A program made the position numbers and the translations under genes. The notes beneath the pieces are model-generated. The model did not search any database and was not told the origin of the DNA. It was given only the letters and a program-made list of their open reading frames with translations. Positions 50,763 to 58,647 of a stretch of 64,000 nt of DNA are shown here, piece by piece; position 1 is the first letter of the stretch, and the number at the start of each line of letters is the position of its first letter. Source of the DNA: Sphaerimonospora cavernae (GTDB lineage Bacteria; Actinomycetota; Actinomycetes; Streptosporangiales; Streptosporangiaceae); contig NZ_JBHMQT010000010.1 of NCBI RefSeq assembly GCF_042435035.1, forward strand, positions 1-64,000. Direction: 5' to 3'.

Positions 50763-51628
50763 TCGCCGTCCTTCCTGGTGAGGAAGGCCAACACGGCGCT
50801 CTCCCAGGCCGCCTTCTGCTCGATCATCACCCAGTGCCCGCAGTTGGGGAAGATGTGCACCTCGACGTCGGGGATCATGCGCATGGGCAGCAGCGCCATG
50901 TCGACGGGGCTGACCCGGTCGTCGCGGCCCCACGTGAGCAGCGTCCTGGCCTTCAGCTTGTGCAGCATCGCCCATGACGGCGGGGTGGCGGAGGCCGCCT
51001 GGGCGGCCATGTTGGCGGCGAACGCGGCCGAGCCGTACATGCGCTTGGCCGCGGCCAGCGTCTCGGGCTCGGTCGCCAGGGCCCAGCGCTCCTCGATCAG
51101 TTCCTCGGTCACCATCGCCGGGTTGTAAACCATGGAGTGGAGCCACCGGACGAGCCGCTCTCGGGTGGGGTCGTCGGTGAACTCCGTCAGCAGCTTGACG
51201 CCCTCACCTGGGGCGGGGCTGAAGATGTTCCTGCCCATGCCGCCGATCGTGACCAGCCGGCGCACCCGGTCGGGATGGGCGATCGCCACGTCGGTGCCCA
51301 CGAACCCGCCCATGGAGTTGCCGATCACGTCGACCTGCCGCAGGCCGAGGCCGTCGAGGAAGCGGATCACCGCCGATCTCGCGGCGACCATCGGGTGCTC
51401 GGGGGTCGGGTCGCTGACCCCGAACCCGGGGAACTCCAGGACGAGACAGCGGAAGTGCTCGGCGAACGTGGCGAGGTTGCCGCGGAAGTTGCGCCAGCCG
51501 GTGACGCCGGGCCCAGAGCCGTGCAGGAGCAGCAGCGGCGGGCCTTCCCCGGCCTCGTGGTAGCGCAGCACGCCCTGATCCGTCGCGAGTTCACGCGACG
51601 TCGACTCGTAGGTCAACTCGGTGGTCAT
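50759..51628 (-). CDS. hsaD: HsaD, meta-cleavage product hydrolase
   Basis: A 289-residue alpha/beta hydrolase that cleaves 4,9-DSHA into 2-hydroxyhexa-2,4-dienoate and HIP. Oxyanion region HGSGPGVTGWRNFRGN; catalytic triad Ser105 in GNSMGG, Asp237 in WGRDDRVSP and His265 in NCGHWVMIEQ. First gene of the seven-gene leftward ring operon, divergent from hsaB. GGACGGAAG precedes the ATG. Confidence 0.92.
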   Translation of the reverse strand: MTTELTYESTSRELATDQGVLRYHEAGEGPPLLLLHGSGPGVTGWRNFRGNLATFAEHFRCLVLEFPGFGVSDPTPEHPMVAARSAVIRFLDGLGLRQVDVIGNSMGGFVGTDVAIAHPDRVRRLVTIGGMGRNIFSPAPGEGVKLLTEFTDDPTRERLVRWLHSMVYNPAMVTEELIEERWALATEPETLAAAKRMYGSAAFAANMAAQAASATPPSWAMLHKLKARTLLTWGRDDRVSPVDMALLPMRMIPDVEVHIFPNCGHWVMIEQKAAWESAVLAFLTRKDGE

Positions 51629-51888
51629 CTTCCGTCCCAGTCAGAGAAATGTCAGCTTCGGGGAACGTAACCAACGGTGGCGTGCCGCCATAGCGAGGAT
51701 CCCGATGAGCGGGATGTCGCCGCCCTCCCCCGTCTGGGCGGCCTGTGGTGGTGCGACGGGAATGCCCGGCTCCCGGAAAGCCTTCCACTCAACGGGATCC
51801 GCCCTCCGGCACGTCGCGGGGCGCTTTGTAGGTTCGAGACAGGAGATCCGCCACGGCGGCGGGTGCGATGGCAACGCGAGGTGAACGC
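51629..51888. promoter_or_regulatory. Divergent hsaD/hsaB promoter region
   Basis: 260 bp with no gene. Short hairpin ATCCCG-N5-CGGGAT lies near 51697-51713. No AGAAx-NN-xTTCT KstR-type palindrome was found. GAGGTGA before hsaB is a good ribosome-binding site. Confidence 0.4.
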
Positions 51889-52482
51889 ATGGCAGTCGAG
51901 TCCACCGAGTCCGCGCTGACGGCAGGCCCTATCGATGTGGCGGTCGATGAGTCCGCGGAGGTGGCTCCGCCCACGCCACTGGAGTTCCGGCGGGCGATGG
52001 GGATGTTCGCCAGCGGGGTGACCGTGGTGACCGGCACCGACGACGGCGAGCCCGTGGGTTTCGCCTGCCAGTCGTTCGCCTCGGTCTCCCTGGAGCCGCC
52101 ACTGGTGCTGTTCTGCGCCGACCGCGGCGGCCGCACCTGGCCGCGGATCAGGAAGTCGGGCCTCTTCTGCGTGAACGTGCTGGCCGAGCACCAGGTCGAC
52201 GTCTGCAACCGGTTCGGTTCCAGCAAGGGCAAGAAGTTCGACGGGCTCGAGTGGGACGTGTCCCGCTGGGGGATCCCCGCGCTGCGGGGCGTGCTCGTAC
52301 GGATCCACGCCGAGGTGTACGACGTGCACGTGGCCGGAGACCACGACGTGGTCTTCGGCCACGTCCTGGAGTTGGAGACGACCGGTGAGGGACGCCCGCT
52401 GGTCTTCTACCGCGGCCGCTTCGGGCTCGACGAGCCGCAGCTGGGGCCGAACCTGTGGGGCTGGGGCGACCGCTGGGGATGA
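51889..52482 (+). CDS. hsaB: HsaB, flavin reductase of the 3-HSA hydroxylase
   Basis: A 197-residue flavin reductase (HpaC/DIM6-like split-barrel). RRAMGMFASGVTVVTG, GFACQSFASVSLEPPLVLFC, GLFCVNVLAEHQVDVCNRFG and FYRGRFG correspond to mycobacterial HsaB. Supplies reduced FMN to HsaA (and presumably the HsaA paralogue at 44097). ATG 51889 with GAGGTGA is preferred over 51868; the first ~25 residues are an acidic, non-conserved extension. Confidence 0.9.
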   Translation: MAVESTESALTAGPIDVAVDESAEVAPPTPLEFRRAMGMFASGVTVVTGTDDGEPVGFACQSFASVSLEPPLVLFCADRGGRTWPRIRKSGLFCVNVLAEHQVDVCNRFGSSKGKKFDGLEWDVSRWGIPALRGVLVRIHAEVYDVHVAGDHDVVFGHVLELETTGEGRPLVFYRGRFGLDEPQLGPNLWGWGDRWG

Positions 52483-52500
52483 GCCCCGGGGAAGGGGTCC

Positions 52501-52532
52501 CGGGGGGAGGAGGGGCAGGCCGCCTCCCCCCG
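52501..52532. terminator. G-rich hairpin terminator
   Basis: CGGGGGGAGG and CCTCCCCCCG form a 10-bp stem around a 12-nt loop after hsaB. The following gap (to 52607) contains a 14-bp sequence, GGCGGGCAGGGGAC, twice in tandem (52571-52598), just before the iclR stop. Confidence 0.7.
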
Positions 52533-52607
52533 CCGGGACCTCGTCGGCGGCCGGGCGGGCCGGGCTGAACGGCGGGCAGGGGACGGCGGGCAGGGGACGG
52601 CGGCCTA

Positions 52608-53510
52608 CTACCTCCAGTCACCGTTCTGGCCGGCCTCGAGAATCCGGTTCATGGCCTCGGGCGACCACGTCTGCTCCGGTGCCCGGTGCGGCACCCGGCT
52701 CCCCGGACGGCTCCGCCGCTGGGTGGCCAGATCGGGGAAGAGGGCCAGTGACGCCTGCCGTGCCGCGTCGACCACGAGCGGTGCGACCTTCTCCAGCGGG
52801 GTGCGCGCCTCGCCGACCAGGGAGATGCTCGCCACCGGCCCCTCGGGGCCGCGGATGGCGGCCGCCACGCAGGAGATGCTGGGGAAGCACTCCCCCCGTT
52901 CGAAGGCCAGGCCCCGGCGCCGCCGGATCCGGTTCAGCTCCTGGTGCAGCGTGGCGATGTCGCCGATCGTCCGGTTGGTCAGCCGGCTGATGCGCCCGCC
53001 GATCGCGCTGTCGACCTGCTCGGGCTCCAGCCAGGCGAGGATCGCCTTGCCCAGCGCGGTCGAATGGGCCGGCGCCCGGCCACCGACGCGGGAGGGCACC
53101 GACAGGGCGAACCGCCCGCCGACCTTGTCGAGGTAGAAGACTTCGGCGTCGTCGAGGACCGCCAGGTGGACGACCATCCCCGTCCTGATCTGCAGGCTGT
53201 GCAGCAGCGGAGCCGCCGCCTCCCTGATCTCGCCGTGGCCGCCGTCCCGGCCGCCGAGCCCGAGCGCGCGTGAACCCAGGCTGTAGCCGTACGAACTGTG
53301 CTCGAGCCAGTTCAACCGCACCAGCTGGTCCAGGATCCGGTGAGCGGTGGAGCGCGGCAGGCGGGTGACTCCCGCCACGTCCTCCAGGGTGAGACGGGTG
53401 GAGCGGCCTGGGAACGCGTCCAGGATCAGGGTCATCCGCTCGACCATCGACGGCGGCAGCTCCCGCTGTGCGGGCGCCGGCGACTCGGACATGACGCTGG
53501 CAGCGGTCAT
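52608..53510 (-). CDS. IclR-family transcriptional regulator
   Basis: A 300-residue IclR regulator. Winged HTH (about 25-90) with LTLEDVAGVTRLPRSTAHRILDQLVRLNWLE and effector domain with VVHLAVLDDAEVFYLDKVGG, VPSRVGGRAPAHSTALGKAILAWL and FERGECFPSISCVAAAIRGPEG. A ~40-residue charged tail follows. ATG 53510 chosen (GGGGGTG upstream). Divergent from a flavin/F420 oxidoreductase, its probable target. Confidence 0.88.
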   Translation of the reverse strand: MTAASVMSESPAPAQRELPPSMVERMTLILDAFPGRSTRLTLEDVAGVTRLPRSTAHRILDQLVRLNWLEHSSYGYSLGSRALGLGGRDGGHGEIREAAAPLLHSLQIRTGMVVHLAVLDDAEVFYLDKVGGRFALSVPSRVGGRAPAHSTALGKAILAWLEPEQVDSAIGGRISRLTNRTIGDIATLHQELNRIRRRRGLAFERGECFPSISCVAAAIRGPEGPVASISLVGEARTPLEKVAPLVVDAARQASLALFPDLATQRRSRPGSRVPHRAPEQTWSPEAMNRILEAGQNGDWR

Positions 53511-53694
53511 CGCACCCCCAAAACTGAAACGAATTCTTGTATTGGAATGTAGCAACGAGACCCGATGGAGGGAAGCCCCATCGAAACACCCGAAATGTTA
53601 CTAGATGTCCGATTCCAGTCAGCGGGACCCCCGGTATGAACTCTCCGGTCGCAACTAGAAAGATTTCTGGTGACGTCGGCAGAGGGGGACGGGC
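53511..53694. promoter_or_regulatory. Divergent iclR/oxidoreductase promoter with KstR-like palindrome
   Basis: AGAAAGATTTCT (53657-53668), flanked by CT, has the same AGAAx-NN-xTTCT design as the fadD19 site at 29773 and lies 27 nt before the luciferase-like gene. Near iclR, ATTC-N8-GAAT (53533-53548) could be its own operator. The gap is AT-richer than surroundings. Confidence 0.55.
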
Positions 53695-54576
53695 ATGAGG
53701 ATCGGGATCACCACCCCGGTGGTGGTGCGGCACCCGGGCGCGAGCGCGGAGTGGGAGCGAACGGCGGGGATCGAGGAGATCGGACAGGTCGCCGAGGCGG
53801 CCGACCGGCTGGGCTATCACCACATCACCTGCAGCGAGCACGTCGCCGTCCCGGTCGAGGCGGCCGAGCAGCGCGGCGGCGCCTACTGGGACCCGCTGGC
53901 CACGCTCGGCTACCTCGCCGCGCGCACCACGCGCATCCGGCTGGCCACCAAGGTGCTCGTTCTCGGCTACCATCACCCCCTCGCGATCGCCAAGCGGTAC
54001 GGCACGCTCGACCGCGTCAGCGGCGGCCGGCTCGTCCTGGGTCTGGGCGTGGGAAGCCTCAAGGAGGAGTTCGAGCTGCTCGGCGCCCCGTTCGAGGGTC
54101 GCGGCGCGCGTGCCGACGAGGCCATCGCCGCCCTACGTGCGGCCCTGGGCCGGCGCGTCCCGGAGTTCCACGGCGAGTTCTACGACTTCGCCGGCTTCGT
54201 GGTGGAACCGTACGCGGTGCAGGAACGCGTCCCGCTGTGGATCGGCGGCCGCACCGCGCGCTCGCTGCGGCGGGCGGTGACCCACGGCGACGGCTGGGTC
54301 CCGTTCGGCCTCCCCCTGGACACGCTGTCGGCGATGGTCCGCCGGGCGGACCCGCCCGGCGGCTTCGACATCGTGCTCGGCCCCGGGCGCCCACTCGACC
54401 CGTCCGGCTCGCCGGAGGCCGCCGAGCGTGCGCTTGAGGCGGTGCGCGACGCGGGCGCGACCATCGCGGGCGTCCATGTGACCGCCGAGTCGGCCGGCCA
54501 CTACTGCGAGCAACTCGAGGCGCTGCACGCCCTCGGCACCAAGATCGGAATCGTTTTCGGAGACGCGGATGACTGA
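53695..54576 (+). CDS. Luciferase-like (probably F420-dependent) oxidoreductase
   Basis: A 293-residue LLM-family TIM barrel. MRIGITTPVVV, GYHHITCSEHVAVP, YLAARTTRIRLATKVLVLGYHHP, RVSGGRLVLGLGVGSLKEEFELLG and WIGGRTARSLRRAV are typical of actinobacterial F420-type members, common in steroid loci. Overlaps the SnoaL-like gene by 8 bp. Substrate unknown. Confidence 0.82.
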   Translation: MRIGITTPVVVRHPGASAEWERTAGIEEIGQVAEAADRLGYHHITCSEHVAVPVEAAEQRGGAYWDPLATLGYLAARTTRIRLATKVLVLGYHHPLAIAKRYGTLDRVSGGRLVLGLGVGSLKEEFELLGAPFEGRGARADEAIAALRAALGRRVPEFHGEFYDFAGFVVEPYAVQERVPLWIGGRTARSLRRAVTHGDGWVPFGLPLDTLSAMVRRADPPGGFDIVLGPGRPLDPSGSPEAAERALEAVRDAGATIAGVHVTAESAGHYCEQLEALHALGTKIGIVFGDADD

Positions 54577-55081
54577 CAACAGGGACATCGAGCAGCGGCT
54601 GGCCAGGCTTGAGGAGCGCACGCGCGCGGTCGAGGACGAGCTGGAGATCACCCGGTTGATCCTCTCGTACGGCCCGCTCGTCGACAGCGGCAGCGCCGAA
54701 GCCGTCGCCGGGCTGTGGGAGCGCGACGGCGTGTACGACGTGGACGAGCTGGTGATGACCGGGCAGGACGAGATCGCCGCGATGGTCGGGTCCGACCGGC
54801 ACCAGGGCTGGATCGCCGGCGGATGCGCGCACTTCATCGGCGCGCCCCACGTCACGGTGAACGGCGACGAGGCGGTCGCCGTCTGCTACTCCCTCATGGT
54901 TCTGAACGGGGCGGCCCGCGAGGGGGGCCCCGGCGATTTCCGGGTCCGCCGGGCGACCGCCAACCACTGGCGGCTACGCCGGGGACCGGACGGCTGGCGG
55001 GTCACCGCCCGCACCGGCCGGGTGCTCGACGGCCGGACCGAGTCGCCCGAGCTGCTCATGAGCGGCATCCCGACGGAATAG
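54569..55081 (+). CDS. SnoaL/NTF2-fold protein
   Basis: A 170-residue protein. N-terminal coiled segment (IEQRLARLEERTRAVEDELEI), then a SnoaL_4-like NTF2 fold (LILSYGPLVDSGSAEAVAGLWERDGVYDVDE, HVTVNGDEAVAVCYS, NHWRLRRGPDGWRV). The first helix plus the D in LVDSG are features of limonene-epoxide-hydrolase/steroid-isomerase-like members. Coupled to the LLM gene. May be an isomerase, dehydratase or cyclase; unknown. Confidence 0.75.
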   Translation: MTDNRDIEQRLARLEERTRAVEDELEITRLILSYGPLVDSGSAEAVAGLWERDGVYDVDELVMTGQDEIAAMVGSDRHQGWIAGGCAHFIGAPHVTVNGDEAVAVCYSLMVLNGAAREGGPGDFRVRRATANHWRLRRGPDGWRVTARTGRVLDGRTESPELLMSGIPTE

Positions 55082-55112
55082 CGATGACACGCCGGGGTGG
55101 CACCCGGCGCGG

Positions 55113-55151
55113 AACGTGAAACGGGCCCCGGAAGGGGGCCCGTTGCACGTT
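55113..55151. terminator. Bidirectional hairpin terminator
   Basis: AACGTG-AA-ACGGGCCCC pairs with GGGGCCCGT-TG-CACGTT, a 15-bp stem with one internal mismatch pair and a short loop, ending in TTTT, between convergent genes. Confidence 0.85.
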
Positions 55152-55162
55152 TTGGCTCCCGC

Positions 55163-55999
55163 TCAGGGTTCGTTCGGCATGTTCGTCCAGCCCTTGCGGT
55201 CCTTGCGGCCGTACCATCCGGACGCGGCCAGCGTCCCGCCGTCCACCGGGATCGTGTGGCCGGTGACGAAGCGGGCCTCGTCGGAGGCGAGGAAATCCAC
55301 GACGGCCGCGTAGTCGTCGGGCTCGCCGTACCGGCCGAGCGGGATCCACAGCGGGATGAGCTCCGGGTCGCGGCCGCGCAGCATCGCACTCGCCGGCGTC
55401 TGCTCGGTGTCGGCCAGGTCCGGCGCGATCGCGTTGACCCGCACGCCGTACTGCCCGACCTCCACCGCGAGGCTCTTGGTGAACGCCGAGACCCCGGCGT
55501 TGTAGGCGGAGTAGACGGCGTGCCCCGGGATGCCGCGGAACGCCTCCACGGTGGAGTTGTTGACGACACAACCGGAGCGCCGCTCCACCATGACGGGCAG
55601 GACGGCGTGGCTCATCTTGAACACGTGTAGCAGGTTCAGCTCGTACAGGCGCTGCCACTGGTCGGGCCTGCTGTGCAGGAACGTCTTCGACGCCGGGCGG
55701 AAGTCACCCACGTTGTTCACCAGCACGTCGACGCGGCCGTCGCCGGCCTCCAGCGCGGTGTCGAGCACGCGCTTGACCACGTCGTCGTCGCTCACGTCAC
55801 CGGCGACCACCACGCAGCTTCCCCCAGCCGCCTCGATGTCCAGGCGGGTCCGCTCGGCCGCCTCGGCGTCGATGTCGGCCAGCACCACCAGGTCGCCCCG
55901 GCCGGCGAGGCGGCGGCTGACCGCGCCGCCGATCCCCAGCGCCCCGCCGGTCACCACCGAGACCCTGCTCGAGGCTCGGCTCTCCCCTGACGCGGTCAT
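55163..55999 (-). CDS. SDR-family protein with catalytic Lys replaced by Asn
   Basis: A 278-residue SDR: TGGALGIGGAV cofactor motif, ADIDAEAAER (NAD-preferring Asp), NNVGDF, Ser149 in NNST. The active site reads Y163-S-A-Y-N167, so the usual YxxxK lysine is Asn (codon AAC). The remainder (RVNAIAPDLADTE, GHTIPVDGG) is well kept, so it is not an obvious pseudogene. It may be a non-classical SDR. Last gene of the leftward LLM-SnoaL-SDR operon. ATG 55999 or 56002 follow GAAGGAGC. Confidence 0.75.
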   Translation of the reverse strand: MTASGESRASSRVSVVTGGALGIGGAVSRRLAGRGDLVVLADIDAEAAERTRLDIEAAGGSCVVVAGDVSDDDVVKRVLDTALEAGDGRVDVLVNNVGDFRPASKTFLHSRPDQWQRLYELNLLHVFKMSHAVLPVMVERRSGCVVNNSTVEAFRGIPGHAVYSAYNAGVSAFTKSLAVEVGQYGVRVNAIAPDLADTEQTPASAMLRGRDPELIPLWIPLGRYGEPDDYAAVVDFLASDEARFVTGHTIPVDGGTLAASGWYGRKDRKGWTNMPNEP

Positions 56000-56487
56000 C
56001 ATGCTCCTTCTTTCCGGCTTTCCCTCACGCCCTGCCCGCGCATGCGGCGTACCGGCCTGGTCTCGATCCAGTCGATCCGTACGGCCCGGCGGGCGATCCG
56101 CCAGGCGCCGCCCTCGCGCCGGTAGTCGTCGGCGTAGCGCAGGTGCCACACCAGGTCCGACGGCCCGCCGGCCCGCTCCGACAGATGATGCGCGACACAG
56201 GCCACCCGGCCGACGGCCGATCCCGGCTCGGGCCCGGCGTCGAAGACCTGACCGGCGAGCGCGTGGAAGGTCGACGCCATCGTCTCCAGGGCGGACATCG
56301 CGCCGGCGATCTCCTCGTGCCCCCGCCGGGCGGTGACCGGCTCGAGCGTGCCCGGCGGATCGGGCAGGACGAGCACGCCGTCCCCGGTGAACAGACCGGT
56401 CAGCGCCGCGATGTCCCGCTCGTCGGCCAGCAGGGCGTACCGGGCGACCAGGTCGGCGAGCTCGGTCCGGTCGTCACCGCTGAGCAT
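55999..56487 (-). CDS. SnoaL/NTF2-fold protein
   Basis: A 162-residue protein of the SnoaL_4 type: ELADLVARYALLADERDIAALTGLFTGDGVL, RRGHEEIAGAMSALE, VAHHLSERAG and DDYRREGGAWRIARRAVRIDWIE. Paralogous in fold to the protein at 54569. Overlaps the preceding LLM gene by 14 bp and the following SDR start, so translation is coupled. Confidence 0.75.
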   Translation of the reverse strand: MLSGDDRTELADLVARYALLADERDIAALTGLFTGDGVLVLPDPPGTLEPVTARRGHEEIAGAMSALETMASTFHALAGQVFDAGPEPGSAVGRVACVAHHLSERAGGPSDLVWHLRYADDYRREGGAWRIARRAVRIDWIETRPVRRMRGQGVRESRKEGA

Positions 56488-57370
56488 GCGAGGTGAGTCC
56501 GAGACGCTCGGCGCAGGCCGACAACTCGTCCTTGACCGCGTCCAGATCCGATGTCGGCGTGGGTGACAGCAGGATCCGGTTCGCGCCGAGGGCGGCCAGC
56601 GACTCGGCCTTCTCCGGCGTGACGCGGGATACGAGGTGGCCCAGGGTGAGCCCGAGAGCGTCCGGGTCACGGCCGGCCCGCTCGGCCTCGGTGCGCATCA
56701 CCTCGACCAGCTTCCGCAGTTCGTCGCCCACCACGCCGAGCGGCTGCAGGCCGTCGCCGTACCGGCCGGCCCGGCGCGCCGCCGCCACGCTGTGTCCGCC
56801 GATGTGGATCGGCACTCCGTTCGGCTGAACCGGCTTGGGGTAGCACATGGCCCCGTCGAAGTCGAAGAACTCTCCGTGGAAGCCGACCCCCTCCGCGGAC
56901 CTGTCCGCCCACAGCGCGCGCAGCACCTGGATCTGCTCGTTCGCCCGGCGGCCCCGGCTGGCGAAGTCGGCGCCGCAGGCCTCGATCTCCTCCTTCATCC
57001 AGCCCATGCCGACGCACAGCCGCAGCCTCCCGCCGGACAGGGCGTCGACCGTGGCGAGTCGCTTGGCCAGCACGACGGGATGGTGGTTGGGCAGGACCAG
57101 GACCCCGGTGGCCAGACCGATGCGGTCCGTCCGCCCGGCCAGGAATGCCAGCAGGTCAAGCGGATCCGGGATGTCGCAGTCGTCCTTGAGCTCCATCTTC
57201 CCCGACTTGTCGTAGGGGTAGACGCTCGAATAGCCGCTCATCACCACCGCGTGCTCGACGACCACGATGGACTCGAACCCGCACCCCTCGGCGTGCCGGG
57301 CGAAGCCGCTGATCCACTCGGGGTCGGCGGTCGTGTTCGCGGCGACCGGCGCCAGCACCGCGTACTTCAT
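56474..57370 (-). CDS. Luciferase-like (probably F420-dependent) oxidoreductase
   Basis: A 298-residue LLM protein: GFARHAEGCGFESIVVVEHAVVMSGY, FLAGRTDRIGLATGVLVLPNHHPVVLAKRLATVD, SGGRLRLCVGMGWMKEEIEACGADF and PIHIGGHSVAAARRAGRYGDGLQPLG. Typical of F420-dependent TIGR03619-type enzymes. First gene of the LLM-SnoaL-SDR operon facing the 53695 module. Confidence 0.82.
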   Translation of the reverse strand: MKYAVLAPVAANTTADPEWISGFARHAEGCGFESIVVVEHAVVMSGYSSVYPYDKSGKMELKDDCDIPDPLDLLAFLAGRTDRIGLATGVLVLPNHHPVVLAKRLATVDALSGGRLRLCVGMGWMKEEIEACGADFASRGRRANEQIQVLRALWADRSAEGVGFHGEFFDFDGAMCYPKPVQPNGVPIHIGGHSVAAARRAGRYGDGLQPLGVVGDELRKLVEVMRTEAERAGRDPDALGLTLGHLVSRVTPEKAESLAALGANRILLSPTPTSDLDAVKDELSACAERLGLTSHAQR

Positions 57371-57648
57371 CGCGCCGCCCGCTCATCGAGACCCATGCGT
57401 CGCATGCCGTTCCCTTCTTCCGTGCTCCGGGCTCGCGACGCTACCGGGACCGTGCTGCCGTGGACGATGTTGCTCCCGTTGGCCGGGACGGGGACCCGCC
57501 ACGTTGATTTATGCGCATTCCCCATCCAGCCCCCTTTACGATGTAGATTTTTGGCCGATCGGGGTGGGCGGATTTTCTGATCGGCCAGGCGGCACGGTCG
57601 CGGCTGTGCTGCACTGATGAGAAGCGATCGGCGGAGGTCTCACGGCTC
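57371..57648. promoter_or_regulatory. Divergent promoter region, LLM operon and lipoprotein
   Basis: 278 bp without a gene. It contains an AT-rich patch (about 57503-57545, around GATTTATGCGCATT and GATGTAGATTTTTGG) that may hold promoters. No clear palindrome. GGAGGT lies ten bases before the lipoprotein ATG. Confidence 0.35.
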
Positions 57649-58551
57649 ATGACACTGCGCAACGGACACCGGAGGACGACGGCGGCCCTGGCCGCGCTCT
57701 GCCTGCTCGCGTCCGCCTGCGGCGCGGCGGAGAAGTCTCCCGAGGAGGAGACGCCGCCCGGACAGACAGTGCCCGGACAGACAGGGCCCGGACAGACAAG
57801 ACCCGGCGCGACGGCGACCGCCGACCCGACCGACAGCCCGGTCAGCCCGGTCAGCCCGAGCACCGGCGGCACCACCGGGCCGAACTCCTCCCCCGCCGGC
57901 CCCTCCCCCAATGGCGACGCCTCCCTGGTGGCGGGCCGCTACCAGCCGCTGTGGCCGTTCGCCGACCATGCGCAGGCGCAGTCCTGGACGCTCTCCTACC
58001 GTTCCGGCGGCCACCAGCCCTGGCATCTCGACGCCGACCAGACCGCGCTGAGCTTCACCCAGGGCTACCTGGGGTTCACGGGCATCGACCGGGTGATCAG
58101 TCGCACCGTCAAGGGGACACACGCCCGCGTGGCCGTCGGGTTCCGCGGCGAGGAGGGCGGACGCGCGATGACCGCCGCCGTGCTCCACCTGGTGAAGTTC
58201 GGCGACGAGGCCGACGCGCCGTGGGAGGTGGTGGGCACCGACGACACCACGCTCTCCCTCACGACCCCCGCGTACGGCGCCCGCGTGGCATCACCGGTGC
58301 AGGCCGGCGGACGGATCACCGGCGTGGACGAGAGCATCCGCGTCCAGGCCCACCACCCGGCGAGCGAGGATGTGCTCGGCGAATCCGGACCGGTGCAGGC
58401 GGGCGGCACCGACCAGCCCTGGTCGGCCACCCTCGCGTTCCACGCGACGCCCGGCCAGACGGTGACGCTCGTCGCCAGCACCGGCGGTCACATCGCCGAG
58501 GTCGAACGGTTCGCGGTGACCGGCGTCCGCCTCACCCCCGGCGGCGGATGA
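57649..58551 (+). CDS. Lipoprotein with Gmad2-like immunoglobulin domain
   Basis: A 300-residue predicted lipoprotein: signal sequence TTAALAALCLLASAC with lipobox LASAC and Cys at residue 24. A Pro/Gly/Thr linker with PGQT repeats (three 15-bp DNA repeats, 57757-57801) and PVSPVSP follows. Residues about 90-195 form a folded region, and the C-terminal part (SPVQAGGRITGVDESIRVQ to AEVERFAVTGV) resembles the Gmad2/sporulation-associated Ig-like domain. Probably an envelope protein; function unknown. Confidence 0.75.
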   Translation: MTLRNGHRRTTAALAALCLLASACGAAEKSPEEETPPGQTVPGQTGPGQTRPGATATADPTDSPVSPVSPSTGGTTGPNSSPAGPSPNGDASLVAGRYQPLWPFADHAQAQSWTLSYRSGGHQPWHLDADQTALSFTQGYLGFTGIDRVISRTVKGTHARVAVGFRGEEGGRAMTAAVLHLVKFGDEADAPWEVVGTDDTTLSLTTPAYGARVASPVQAGGRITGVDESIRVQAHHPASEDVLGESGPVQAGGTDQPWSATLAFHATPGQTVTLVASTGGHIAEVERFAVTGVRLTPGGG

Positions 58552-58647
58552 CACGCGGCGATGTGCTCGCCATCTGGGCCGCATGACAGGGTGAAGATCG
58601 ACCGTTGCGGCCGATCGGGTATGCGATGCTGGTCGGGGGAGGAAGCG

